Below, one piece after another: positions 16,297-24,960 of a stretch of 37,770 bases of DNA. Within the stretch, counting starts at the first letter, position 1; every line of letters begins with the position of its first letter. Below the pieces are notes generated by a model that ran no database searches, had not been told where the DNA came from, and worked only from the letters and a program-made list of their open reading frames with translations. This DNA comes from Promethearchaeota archaeon. GTDB taxonomy: Archaea; Asgardarchaeota; Lokiarchaeia; Sigynarchaeales; SOKP01. Both the position numbers and the translations under genes were made by a program. The stretch lies in NCBI GenBank assembly GCA_030605085.1, contig JAUWBH010000039.1, positions 1 to 37,770 on the forward strand, in the 5' to 3' direction.

Positions 16297-18453
16297 TTAG
16301 AATGCCAATTGTGCTTCTGAAGGTTTATATTCTCCCTTTCCATTTATTTCGTATGTAAATTCCAATCTTTCTCCTTCTTCGAGAGTTTCAACAGCCCATT
16401 TTAAGGTATCAGATCCTACTTCGTCTGTTATTTCTGGTTTTTCCGAATAAGTTCCATACTCAAAATTGTCCGGGACTTTATCCAAGAGGATTAGGTTATT
16501 TAAAGGCATTTCACCAATGTTTTCGAGGCCTAATATTATTTTGTAATTGCCCAGCTCGTTAATTGCTTCGATTTCTTTTGAGACTCTGAATTTTCTCCTT
16601 ATATGTATTGCCTCTATAACTGGAACTTCAGGTTTAACTTCTAATTCCTGGCTTACTGGAAATGTGTTACCTAATTGAGTAACTTCAGATTCGAATCTTG
16701 CGTCTTTTGGTGGATTCATACAGTGGATTGGGTATTGAATTTCTAAGTTTGATTCTGGTTCAAACATGCCCGTAGGACTATCTTTTAAATCTGTAAGTGA
16801 GATCTTTAGTACATTATCTTTAACAGAGACAGCTTCAGGGGGTACTTCAACTTCGCTCCCATCCCATACTAATTTGATTTCGTCTGCGTTAGGAGGTGCG
16901 AATTCATCTGTATAATACTGATGTACCACTGTTATTTCGTTTAACGGAGCAGAACCATTATTCCCTATTTTATGTGTGGCGATAATATCAGTTTCCTTAA
17001 AAGTAGGAACTACTATAAGTCCTTCTTCTATTTCTTTCTCAGTGGGTTCTTCAGCAAGACTGTAAGTAAGTTCGCCAGTCATACTTGCGACTGATAATTC
17101 AACATCTGAAATAGAGATTTGACCGTTGACAATCGTTTGAAAATCAGGCATTACCCTGAATTCTAACAATTTCCTAAATGCAGGATAATCTTCAGATTCG
17201 GTTACCCACTTAACTGAATGCCATTGGGCACCAGAAGGTAACATAGGAACGTCGTTTGGGTCAATATCTATTAATTTCGTTTTTTTATCATCCGCAGGGT
17301 AGACATCTGCGTTAAAGAGTTGAACTATAAACTCACTAGAATTTTCAAACACTAATTTACAGTCCCATACATTAGGTTCTTCGTCTCTTTCAAGCACATC
17401 AATGTAAAATCTATTGTGAGTATATGCATCAAATTTATCAATACCTAAGCCACCAGCAAAAGAGGATGCTGCTTCATAAGTCACTTCAATTGTTCCGGTT
17501 TTAATCGCATCGATCGTAGTTGCCATAACTTCAGATGTAAATTTGCACAATGCTACAGTTTCGGGTGCCAGTATATCAACTGTCCAAACTATTTGATCAC
17601 CTTGAATCTCTGCCACTCCGATTGTGGTATCTTGAATTTTGGGAGCAGTAAAATCGTCAGGTATGTTTTTAACCACCTTAACATTTTTAATAGGTCTTTC
17701 AAACATACTATCCATTGCGAGTGCGAAAGTTACAGTAGTCTCTTTATCAATGGAAATACCAAAAGATTCTAGGCTATATCCTTCCGCAGCGGAATCAGAA
17801 TCTTCGTCTTCTTCCTCGTCTTCTTCCTCTTCTTCTTCCTCTTTTTCTTCTAGTTCTTCAGCTTCAGCAGATAAGTCTTTTAATTTTAACAAATCAGTCT
17901 CTAAATCGTTAAGGTTTAAAATATTATCCGCATCAGGTAAGGTATTAATGTACTCTTTAATTAAAAGAAGATTTTTAGCCTCTCCAGTTATTTGAAAGTC
18001 TCGAGAATCCACATTATCATCTTCCGTAACACCTAATTCCTGAATCTTAATCTCATCTGATTTTAGATTAGTGGTTTCAATATTTTTAAGCGTGATATCA
18101 ATATCCCATATCCTATCAACTGTACTGGGATTTTCTACATTCAATTTACCGCTATATGCAATAGATTCGGGGTTTGCATCGTGGTCTTGCTCGACTTTCA
18201 CTTCTTCGATAATTTTAACTAAAGCCAATAAGCCCGTTCTATCGCCGTCTTTCAAAAAGATAGCTCCTTCGAGCTCACCCGTGTCTTCGTCGTAAGTTTC
18301 AATGTAAGGAGTTGAGGTGTCTCTATCAACCAATTCGACTTTTCCGACGTCCATATCAAGGCGTTTTAAACCTTCAGCTTCTAATGCTTCGTCTCGATCT
18401 TCAGCATCGAATCCATAACCTTTAGGTCTCTTTTCTTTCTTTTTTTTTCCCAT
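16297..18453 (-). CDS. Large intracellular protein of repeated DUF11/Ig-like beta-sandwich domains
   Basis: The 718-residue protein begins with a basic cluster (MGKKKKEKRPKGYGF). Several related beta-sandwich units follow, each with a GKLNVENPSTVDRIWDIDIT or GNYKIILGLENIGEMPLNNL type strand set, near 85-135, 235-330, 340-430, 470-590 and 620-715. The last unit, ending in LDKVPDNFEYG and LEEGERLEFTYEI, is typical of DUF11/COG1361 folds. Residues 196-220 are an uninterrupted Glu/Asp run that separates the first unit from the rest. There is no signal peptide and no membrane anchor, unlike most DUF11 proteins, so it should be cytosolic. It may be a scaffold; the function is unknown. The ATG lies in a well-defined position with A-rich leader. 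Confidence 0.75.
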   Translation of the reverse strand: MGKKKKEKRPKGYGFDAEDRDEALEAEGLKRLDMDVGKVELVDRDTSTPYIETYDEDTGELEGAIFLKDGDRTGLLALVKIIEEVKVEQDHDANPESIAYSGKLNVENPSTVDRIWDIDITLKNIETTNLKSDEIKIQELGVTEDDNVDSRDFQITGEAKNLLLIKEYINTLPDADNILNLNDLETDLLKLKDLSAEAEELEEKEEEEEEEDEEEDEDSDSAAEGYSLESFGISIDKETTVTFALAMDSMFERPIKNVKVVKNIPDDFTAPKIQDTTIGVAEIQGDQIVWTVDILAPETVALCKFTSEVMATTIDAIKTGTIEVTYEAASSFAGGLGIDKFDAYTHNRFYIDVLERDEEPNVWDCKLVFENSSEFIVQLFNADVYPADDKKTKLIDIDPNDVPMLPSGAQWHSVKWVTESEDYPAFRKLLEFRVMPDFQTIVNGQISISDVELSVASMTGELTYSLAEEPTEKEIEEGLIVVPTFKETDIIATHKIGNNGSAPLNEITVVHQYYTDEFAPPNADEIKLVWDGSEVEVPPEAVSVKDNVLKISLTDLKDSPTGMFEPESNLEIQYPIHCMNPPKDARFESEVTQLGNTFPVSQELEVKPEVPVIEAIHIRRKFRVSKEIEAINELGNYKIILGLENIGEMPLNNLILLDKVPDNFEYGTYSEKPEITDEVGSDTLKWAVETLEEGERLEFTYEINGKGEYKPSEAQLAF

Positions 18454-18781
18454 TTTATTTTACAACTTCAATATTTTAACTTATTTTTTTTTGATTTTAT
18501 TAAAAAAGAAATTTAATATTAGATTAATAAAAATTTGTAGTAGATAACATAAATAAACAAACACTTACTATTAAAGCTTTTTTTACAGATTTAAAAATAA
18601 AATACTCTTTTGAATAAACATCCTTTTAACTAAACAATTACTCACATATTTCGCAAGTCTTAAATTTTTGATTTTATGGTACAGCGTTAATAATGAGCCA
18701 TATAAGCAGAAATGTTACAGATTTTTAAATTTTGAAGCATTTGTTTAAAATTAGTAAGAAATCTTAAAGGTTTCTTAAATT
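18454..18781. other. Intergenic stretch without recognised features
   Basis: A 328-bp A/T-rich gap lies between the beta-sandwich gene (start side) and the glycerate kinase gene (end side). No open frame, hairpin or repeat stands out. It must contain the promoter of the beta-sandwich gene. Confidence 0.5.
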
Positions 18782-20194
18782 TTAAGGGATTAACAAGATA
18801 ACGAGAAGATCGTTTACATTGCATCCTGTTGGTCCTGTGATTATTTCAGATTTAAGCGCTTTGAAAAAACTATTGGAATCGTTGTTGTCTAAATATTCTT
18901 GAGGATCAATTTTTATTCTTTTCATTTGAAACAGAGAGTTGTTATCCACTAAAGCACCCATAGCTTTACTGTTTCCCTCTAATCCATCAAGATTAGCTGC
19001 GATTATTAAAAAATCATGCTCAAATTTCTTATCTTTTGTGTAATTAAGAAAACTTAAAAGCATCTCTTGATTTCTACCACCAATCCCTTTTCCTTTTATC
19101 GTAACGGTTAATTCTCCCGTTCCTATTAAAGCAATTTTGTTTCTCTCTATATTATTTTGTATTTTTTCAGAAACGATTTGAAAAAGTTTTTTTCCAAATT
19201 CTCTTGATTCACCCACTATTTCATTGGAAAAATATTCAACACCAAAACTATAGGTCTTTAAATAGGAAATAGTTTCTTGTACTGATGAGCTTACGCTTCC
19301 TATTAAATAAGTATGAACATTTTTAAAACAAAGATGATCTGGTTTTGGAGTTTCTAAATCTTCATTAGGAAGACCTTCCTCTAAAATCTTCTTTGCTGAC
19401 GGTGGAATTTTTTCAAGCAGATTATATTTTCTCAAAATTTGAATAGCATCTTTAAAAGTAGTCAAATCTGGCACAGTAGGTCCTGATGCAATTGAATCTA
19501 AATTGTCTCCTACTACATCAGAAATTATTAACGATATTAGAGTTGCCCCGCTGGAATGATACAATTTTTTTGCGAGATTTCCACCTTTAATATCTGAGAG
19601 ATGCTTCCGGATCGTATTAATCTCGTGAATAGAAGCTCCAGACGCTAAAAGTAAAGAATTAACATCTTTTAAATCGTTAAGTGTCATGCCATTTCGAGGT
19701 AAAGGTAATAAGGCAGAACCACCGCCAGATATTAAACAAAAAATTAAATCGTCACTAGTGGATTTTTCGATAAGCTCCATCATAAGTTTAGCCCCTTTTA
19801 ATCCGTTTTCATCTGGAATAGGGTGTGAAGCGAAGTTGATTTTTATTTTACCAGTTAGATCTGATTCCTTAATCTCTAAACCACGAGGGATATTTATTAT
19901 TCCTTCGTAATCTTTTTTAATAGCATCTTTTAATATATTTTCCAGTGAAAATGCCATTTCAGCGGTGGCTTTACCTGCACCAATTATATAGATATTAGAA
20001 AAATCATTTAGATTAAATACATCGTTTTTGATAACCAGCTCATGATCCCTAATTTTAAGACTTTTTTCAACTAAATTTCGGGGTTTAACCGCTTCTATTG
20101 CTTTTTCCAACCCATTTAAAGCGATTCTTCGTAACATCAATTGTTTTTCGTCTAAATCTTCTGATTCTAATTGTGAGCGATTTTTAACGAACAT
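18782..20194 (-). CDS. Glycerate 2-kinase, MOFRL family
   Basis: The 470-residue protein phosphorylates D-glycerate to 2-phosphoglycerate with ATP, feeding glycolysis. The N-terminal DUF4147 domain (about 25-260) has IIGAGKATAEMA, SHPIPDENG, LISGGGSALLPLP (about 155-167) and a GNLAKKL segment. The C-terminal MOFRL domain has LIGTGELTVTIKGKGIGGRN (about 355-375) and IIAANLDGLEGNSKAMGALV. All signature loops are intact and the length is normal. In archaea this enzyme serves the non-phosphorylative Entner-Doudoroff route and serine or glycerate use. The chosen ATG gives MFVKNRSQLESEDLD; an out-of-frame ATG lies just upstream. Confidence 0.93.
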   Translation of the reverse strand: MFVKNRSQLESEDLDEKQLMLRRIALNGLEKAIEAVKPRNLVEKSLKIRDHELVIKNDVFNLNDFSNIYIIGAGKATAEMAFSLENILKDAIKKDYEGIINIPRGLEIKESDLTGKIKINFASHPIPDENGLKGAKLMMELIEKSTSDDLIFCLISGGGSALLPLPRNGMTLNDLKDVNSLLLASGASIHEINTIRKHLSDIKGGNLAKKLYHSSGATLISLIISDVVGDNLDSIASGPTVPDLTTFKDAIQILRKYNLLEKIPPSAKKILEEGLPNEDLETPKPDHLCFKNVHTYLIGSVSSSVQETISYLKTYSFGVEYFSNEIVGESREFGKKLFQIVSEKIQNNIERNKIALIGTGELTVTIKGKGIGGRNQEMLLSFLNYTKDKKFEHDFLIIAANLDGLEGNSKAMGALVDNNSLFQMKRIKIDPQEYLDNNDSNSFFKALKSEIITGPTGCNVNDLLVILLIP

Positions 20195-20219
20195 CAGCCA
20201 TCTTGATTTTTTATAAAAT

Positions 20220-20474
20220 TTATATTTTGATAATAAGCAAAATTATTTCATTAAAATTAATATTTATCCAATCTTGAATAAAGAACGATATAATTAAAAT
20301 TAAAGTTAATATGCGTGAAATTAATCTTTTACGATCTTTTTGGAATTTTAGGAATTCTTCTGAAAAGAAAAAACCTGATATAAATAATGTTATACTAATT
20401 CTTTTTAGAGACAAATTTATGTAAAAAAAAGGAAACCAAGAAAAGATATCCAAATTGATAAATTTATTTTTCAA
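20220..20474 (-). CDS. Possible small membrane protein
   Basis: The 84-codon frame lies 25 bp upstream of the kinase on the same strand, with two hydrophobic segments (ISITLFISGFFF near residue 27 and ILTLILIISFFI near 56) separated by a charged loop FLKFQKDRKRLISR. Spacing suggests a shared transcript with the kinase. Composition is dominated by A/T-rich codons (Ile, Phe, Lys, Asn), so a chance frame is quite possible. Confidence 0.3.
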   Translation of the reverse strand: MKNKFINLDIFSWFPFFYINLSLKRISITLFISGFFFSEEFLKFQKDRKRLISRILTLILIISFFIQDWININFNEIILLIIKI

Positions 20475-20545
20475 AAAAAAAAAAATCTTTTAAAAAATAA
20501 TTAAAAGATGAAGAAATAAAAAAAAATGTAAAAAGATAATAAAAA

Positions 20546-20920
20546 ATGAGTGAGAAACGTAAAAAATCTAGCGATTATGGCGTTTTTACAATCCCTGTTT
20601 TCTGGGGGGTTATATTTTTCGTAATAGGTCTATTTGTATATGGTAATTTTGATTCTGCGTTGATGTTGGGAATATTTGGCTTCCCTTCAGCGTTTATATC
20701 ACTTCTTTTTTTAATACCATTTGCTGGCATTATACTATGGATATCTGCCACTTTCTTTTGGGATTGGAAAGGTGTAACTGCTCGAGCTTTAGGGCTCAAT
20801 CCTTCTGATACTGTAGTATTATGGTGTTGGTATGTGCCCACTATTATCTACCTCGTTATTGGAATTATTTTTAGCATCTTTTTAATTATTTTCCTAAAAG
20901 CAATGTTTATAGATAAATAA
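20546..20920 (+). CDS. Integral membrane protein with three predicted helices
   Basis: The 124-residue protein has a short charged N-terminus (MSEKRKKSSDYG). Hydrophobic segments are PVFWGVIFFVIGLFVYG (about 17-33), FISLLFLIPFAGIILWI (about 50-66) and VPTIIYLVIGIIFSIFLIIF (about 95-115), with a Trp-rich loop (FFWDWKGVTARALGL). Codon use is balanced and ATG 20546 follows an A-rich leader, which supports a real gene. No enzymatic motif is present and the family was not recognised. Confidence 0.65.
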   Translation: MSEKRKKSSDYGVFTIPVFWGVIFFVIGLFVYGNFDSALMLGIFGFPSAFISLLFLIPFAGIILWISATFFWDWKGVTARALGLNPSDTVVLWCWYVPTIIYLVIGIIFSIFLIIFLKAMFIDK

Positions 20921-20991
20921 ATTGAATTCAAGAATAAATTTTGGATTATTCTTTATAAATTAATAATAAAAGGTGAAAAGAAGTAGGAGAT

Positions 20992-21668
20992 ATATATAAC
21001 ATTCTTATAACAGGAGTAGGTGGACAAGGCGTCCCCTTGTTGGGGAAAATTTTAAGGGAATATGGGATGAGAACGCCTTTTATCAAAAATGTAGTAGGGA
21101 CTGAAACTAAAGGCGTATCGCAGAGAGAATTTCTTTCAAAAATAGAAGTTCCTGTATAGAAGGTTCAGTCGCGGCAACAGCAAGATACTTAATCGAATCA
21201 CGGATTTATTCACTTGATCAAAATTATGAAGTCGAAGATTTAATCTCACCTTTAATCCCTACAAACGATGCCCATTTAGTATTAGGATTAGAACCGTTAG
21301 AGACCATAAGAAATTTAAGATATGTTTCAGAACAGACTGTTGTTATTTTGAATACTAATAAAATTCATCCTAGAAAAGCTTTAATTGGCTTAGAAAAAGA
21401 AGAAAAATATCCTTCAAACGCAAAAATATTAGATATGCTTGATCAATTTGCGAGGAGAACTATTTCTATGGATTTCAACGAACTTTCTCAGATTAAATTT
21501 GATAGTTCGATATATTCAAATAGCATTATTTTAGGAGTTGGAGTGAAAGAATATAGAGAAATCTTTAATAAAAATCTAATGTCCAAAATATTAAGCGCCT
21601 TTTTTAAGGGGGACAAAAAACATATAGAAGCTTTCGAACTAGGGCACAAATTATTAAGTGTTTATTAA
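20992..21668 (+). pseudogene. iorB: Indolepyruvate ferredoxin oxidoreductase beta subunit, disrupted by a 32-bp insertion
   Basis: The first part reads NILITGVGGQGVPLLGKIL, then NVVGTETKGVSQRE. After an inserted stretch ending in TAG (21157-21159), the protein continues in another frame as EGSVAATARYLIESRIYSL to an AFELGHKLLSVY end at 21668. Removing 21130-21161 restores ...VSQRE-GSV..., the expected joint. The inserted 32 bp end in GAA, repeating the GAA that precedes them. The subunit normally carries part of the oxidative decarboxylation of aromatic 2-keto acids with IorA, which is not nearby. The start codon is also unclear (ATA 20992 in frame, no ATG). Confidence 0.8.
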
Positions 21669-21695
21669 AAATAGATGTTTTAAATTCTAAATGCT

Positions 21696-23732
21696 TTATT
21701 TATCAAGATATTTTACTTTAAAAGAAGATAATTTTCCTTTTTTCACGATAACTTCTCTGTAAGCCCCACCTGACAGGGGATCACGATAACCGCCTAAACC
21801 TAACGCAGGAGTGTGAGCAATAAAAGGACCGAATTGTTCTATATCTTTAGCTGTTGTATAAAGTTCGGAGTATCGATCGTAAAATACAGCCGCAGGATTT
21901 TCGACTTTTTTCAAACTAAAGGGAGGAGCGCTCGCTAAAACTTTCGATTTCATATCTTCAGGGTCTCCAGGGTCTCCAGGGTCTCCAGGGTCTCCTAATC
22001 GAAATTCTTTAAGAGCATGCGTGTGCCCTGCTAAAGTCAGTATACAAAAATCTTTACAAAATTTGATAAGCTTCTCCCAATTGTACCCTACAGTGCCATA
22101 CTTTATGTTAAATTTTTTATCTATACGCGCTTTTGATGGTTTTTTTCCTAATTTTTGTAGTATTGATTCTTTAAATTCGTCGATTCGCGTTGAAATTTCC
22201 TTTTTAAATTTTTGCTTAAATCTTCTGATAAGACCAATTTTTTTTTTTGTATTAATAGGTGGTCCGTGTAGAAAAAGAAACGAATTATCTTTGTCTTTTT
22301 GAATTTTGTAATTAATAATATTTTCTAAATATTTTACTTGTGAGATTGAGATTCCAGTTAAAGAGGGATGACCAGTTAGAAAATCGCCAATATTTCTGAA
22401 AGAATCCGAACCCGTATTTAAAAAAATGAAATTATTATTTCCAAGTTTTAAGTAAAAATCTGACGATGGATTGATTTCTGACCAATATGCTTTTAAAGCT
22501 AAAGGTGATTTCAAAATTGCTGAAATTGGAAACGCAAATAATTTATCGTTTAAGGCGACAGCTTCTGCTGCGTTTAATCCAATTTTTCTATACATTCCTC
22601 CCCAACGAAGGTCGTAATGGAAAGGTCGATAATCGTGATTACCAGGAATGGTAAAGATTGGACAGAATATTTCTTCTCCTTCGCCTATACCTCTTCTTTT
22701 TTTCTGATGCAGATTTAATACAATTTCCTTGAAAATTTTCCAATTGGTATGTTCGTAATCAAAAACTTTCTCATCTTTTGGAATTTTACTTAAAATGGAA
22801 AAATCAATGAGATCTCCTGTAAAAACAATAAAATCTAAATCGTTTTGAACCACTTTTTGATTCATTAATTTTATAAATTTCCGAAATTGATTATTAGAGT
22901 TGATTAATCGTTTCTTTAAAGGCTTAAGATTTATAAAAGATTTTATTTTTATTTTTTTATTTACTTCACTTTTCAATGCTTTACCAAATACTTGTAAAAA
23001 TTTATCTAAATTTTCTTTTTTAAATAATTGAGTCCAGCTTTTAATAATACCATAAATTCTATCATTTCTTTCAGCTAAATGTAAATCAGTTGCGTGAACA
23101 AAGGAAAAGTTTTTCCAATTCTGTTTAGAGATTACGATGGAATGATAATTTATCCGATTTTTTGACTCCTTTTTTCCATTTTCTTGAACGATATCAAACA
23201 TAATAAAATTTTTCTTTTTAAGAAACTTTAAAACTTGCTTACTTAGATTAAATTTAATTAAAACTCTATAGAATTCTTTTAAATTAGGAAAAACATCGTT
23301 TTTTATTAAATATTCTTGAGGGCTACAAAATTCGTCATAATTCAAATGATTAATTGGTGTGATAAACGCAGTCTTAACATTTAGAACGGTAACTGCTATA
23401 AGATCGCCTCTAAAAACGCGGGTTTTTAATTCTTTTTTAATTCTTTTTTTTAACGCTTTTTTTTCCATTCTTCTTAACAGACGCCATTTTCTTTCTTTTT
23501 TCTTCTTTTTAAGTGCTAATTTAAACTGCTTCTGGCTATCAAGGATAGGGACTAAACTGATTTTATTTTTAATGGCTTTTTCAAATCTATTCGGATCTGA
23601 AATATTGGTGGCAAATAACACTTCTGTCCGAAAAGTTCTCTCTTTTAGCCTTGGATCGGCATTTAGCATTCTGGGGTGTCCCAAGTTCGGGTTGACTAAG
23701 ACAAAAGTCTCTTCATTAATATTTTCGCTAAT
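21696..23732 (-). CDS. Calcineurin-like metallophosphoesterase with long basic N-terminus, probable ATT start
   Basis: All metal-binding motifs are present, numbered from the ATT: HATDLHL (Asp216, His218), FTGDLID (about 306), IPGNHDY (about 364-367), a FLHGPP histidine and LAGHTH near the end. The first 100 residues contain a Lys-rich coiled segment, possibly nucleic-acid or membrane binding. From TTG 23684 the frame stays open 16 codons upstream, encoding SENINEETFVLVNPNLGHP with no ATG, GTG or other TTG. ATT at 23732-23730 lies 9 nt after GAGGT (23746-23742). The substrate cannot be deduced. A 9-bp tandem repeat adds (Gly-Asp-Pro)4 near the C-terminus. Total length is 678 residues. Confidence 0.85.
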   Translation of the reverse strand: MSENINEETFVLVNPNLGHPRMLNADPRLKERTFRTEVLFATNISDPNRFEKAIKNKISLVPILDSQKQFKLALKKKKKERKWRLLRRMEKKALKKRIKKELKTRVFRGDLIAVTVLNVKTAFITPINHLNYDEFCSPQEYLIKNDVFPNLKEFYRVLIKFNLSKQVLKFLKKKNFIMFDIVQENGKKESKNRINYHSIVISKQNWKNFSFVHATDLHLAERNDRIYGIIKSWTQLFKKENLDKFLQVFGKALKSEVNKKIKIKSFINLKPLKKRLINSNNQFRKFIKLMNQKVVQNDLDFIVFTGDLIDFSILSKIPKDEKVFDYEHTNWKIFKEIVLNLHQKKRRGIGEGEEIFCPIFTIPGNHDYRPFHYDLRWGGMYRKIGLNAAEAVALNDKLFAFPISAILKSPLALKAYWSEINPSSDFYLKLGNNNFIFLNTGSDSFRNIGDFLTGHPSLTGISISQVKYLENIINYKIQKDKDNSFLFLHGPPINTKKKIGLIRRFKQKFKKEISTRIDEFKESILQKLGKKPSKARIDKKFNIKYGTVGYNWEKLIKFCKDFCILTLAGHTHALKEFRLGDPGDPGDPGDPEDMKSKVLASAPPFSLKKVENPAAVFYDRYSELYTTAKDIEQFGPFIAHTPALGLGGYRDPLSGGAYREVIVKKGKLSSFKVKYLDK
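21961..21996. repeat. Four tandem copies of a 9-bp unit inside the metallophosphoesterase gene
   Basis: The unit GGGTCTCCA is repeated four times, the last with one change. It stays in frame and encodes Gly-Asp-Pro repeats in a loop after the GHTH motif. Copy number probably varies by slippage. Confidence 0.95.
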
Positions 23733-23870
23733 TGTATTAAAACCTCATATGAATAAAATAAACTTTATACTACTAAAATAAAAATATTCAACAAAAAAAA
23801 ATCATTGTAAAAAAATCCATCTTTTAATCATAATTGAAAATAAAAAAAATATGAGGATTTTCAAAAAGAC

Positions 23871-23999
23871 TTATTTACTACCTAATCTCTCATAAATTCT
23901 ATCTGGTAATAGTAATTTATTTCCTACGACTAAATAATATTTTCTTTTTTCAAAAACAAGAAGCCTTCTTTTTAAAAGTTCATAAACTAAAGCTCTTAT
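23871..23999 (-). other. Possible gene remnant in the gap 23733-24113
   Basis: A minus-strand frame without a start encodes IRALVYELLKRRLLVFEKRK and VVGNKLLLPDRIYERLGSK before a TAA. It looks protein-like but is short and unrecognised. The rest of the gap is A/T-rich with no other feature. Confidence 0.25.
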
Positions 24000-24113
24000 T
24001 TAAATCGAAATTCAATTTAAATTATTTGAACTGAATAATTTTTAATAGAAAAAATCTTTATCTTGAAAGATTTTAAGACGTTGAGCAATTTAATAAGTAA
24101 ATTAATCAGTAAA

Positions 24114-24389
24114 TTAATCAATATTATGGAGATTTACGAAGATGACATTATCTCCCCGCACGACAATGCTGCCAAGATTTTCGTGTTCCTCCCTAATTTC
24201 ACCATCCTCGTTTTGGTACTCGAAAATCTGGGAGGTTCCCTCAAGATATAAATTTAAGTGCTCATCGAACCCCATAAGTCTCCCTCTGAACAACCGATTA
24301 CGTTTCACCTTTATAAGAATTATTTGATTTATGGAACCTTTCAAGTAATCGATAGGTCTACGAGATCGCTGTTGAACATTCCTTTCCAT
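24114..24389 (-). CDS. Sm-like archaeal protein (SmAP/Lsm)
   Basis: The 91-residue protein has an N-terminal helix region, Sm1 (VKRNRLFRGRLMGFDEHLNL, about 28-47, with the D-x-H-x-N-L RNA-binding triad) and Sm2 (LGSIVVRGDNVIFVNL, about 72-87, with the RGDNV motif). Such proteins form heptameric rings that bind U-rich RNA. The linker between Sm1 and Sm2 is a little longer than usual and acidic (NEDGEIREEHEN). Start and length fit the family. It is a single-gene unit; its end lies near small remnants. Confidence 0.93.
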   Translation of the reverse strand: MERNVQQRSRRPIDYLKGSINQIILIKVKRNRLFRGRLMGFDEHLNLYLEGTSQIFEYQNEDGEIREEHENLGSIVVRGDNVIFVNLHNID

Positions 24390-24518
24390 TTTTAAAATAC
24401 TCTAAAAATAAATTATTTAATAAAAAACTCTAATAAGTTAAAAATAAATTCTAAATTAAAACCTTTTGATTTTCTAGAAAAATTATAATAATAATTCATT
24501 ACTCTCTTTTTAATACTG

Positions 24519-24960
24519 TTATTTTTTAGCTCCTTTGTGTTCCTCCTCACCTTTAGAAAATGAAAGTATTAATGTTCCCCACCATTTAGCGACAAGTTCT
24601 CCTATTTGACCGCTAAAGAAAGTCTTCGTGATATTATTGTAAATAAATCTCTTCTTTTAAATGAGAAATCAATAAAGAACCTTCATACTTAACGAGAGTG
24701 TCAATGATAATATAAATATATTCTTCAGGGAAATTACACAACCTCCCATATTCCTTTAAAAAATAATTTCTTTCTTCAATTTCTTCCTTAAGGTTTCGAT
24801 AGAATCGGAGCCTAAGTTCTATATTCTCTCTGAAAATTTTTAAAATTTCACGCGTAAAAATTGAATTTGACTTAAATAACAATAGCAAAAGCTCAAAGCA
24901 ACTGAAATGAACAAAATAACGCTCTTCTATTAAAGTGTGAATTGATTTTATTTGTCCCGC
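24519..24960 (-). pseudogene. Remnant of a regulator-like gene (PadR C-terminal type?), frameshifted and 5'-truncated
   Basis: A minus-strand frame encodes HTLIEERYFVHFSCFELLLL, then EILKIFRENIELRLRFYRNL and YIIIDTLVKYEGSLLISHLK, reaching TAA at 24634. The next frame continues with KTFFSGQIGELVAKWWGTLI to TAA at 24519. Helix pattern and order recall the C-terminal half of PadR-family repressors, whose N-terminal winged helix would lie where the gene at 24952 now begins. The truncation at 24950 and the frameshift near 24640 both argue for a dead gene. Family assignment is tentative. Confidence 0.4.

Noticed and set aside
17639..17995. Plus-strand frame with a poly-serine run
   Set aside because: It is the antisense reading of the Glu/Asp-rich linker of the minus-strand beta-sandwich gene.
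23359..23781. 140-codon hydrophobic plus-strand frame
   Set aside because: Antisense of the Lys-rich N-terminal part of the metallophosphoesterase, which turns into Phe/Leu-rich sequence on the other strand.
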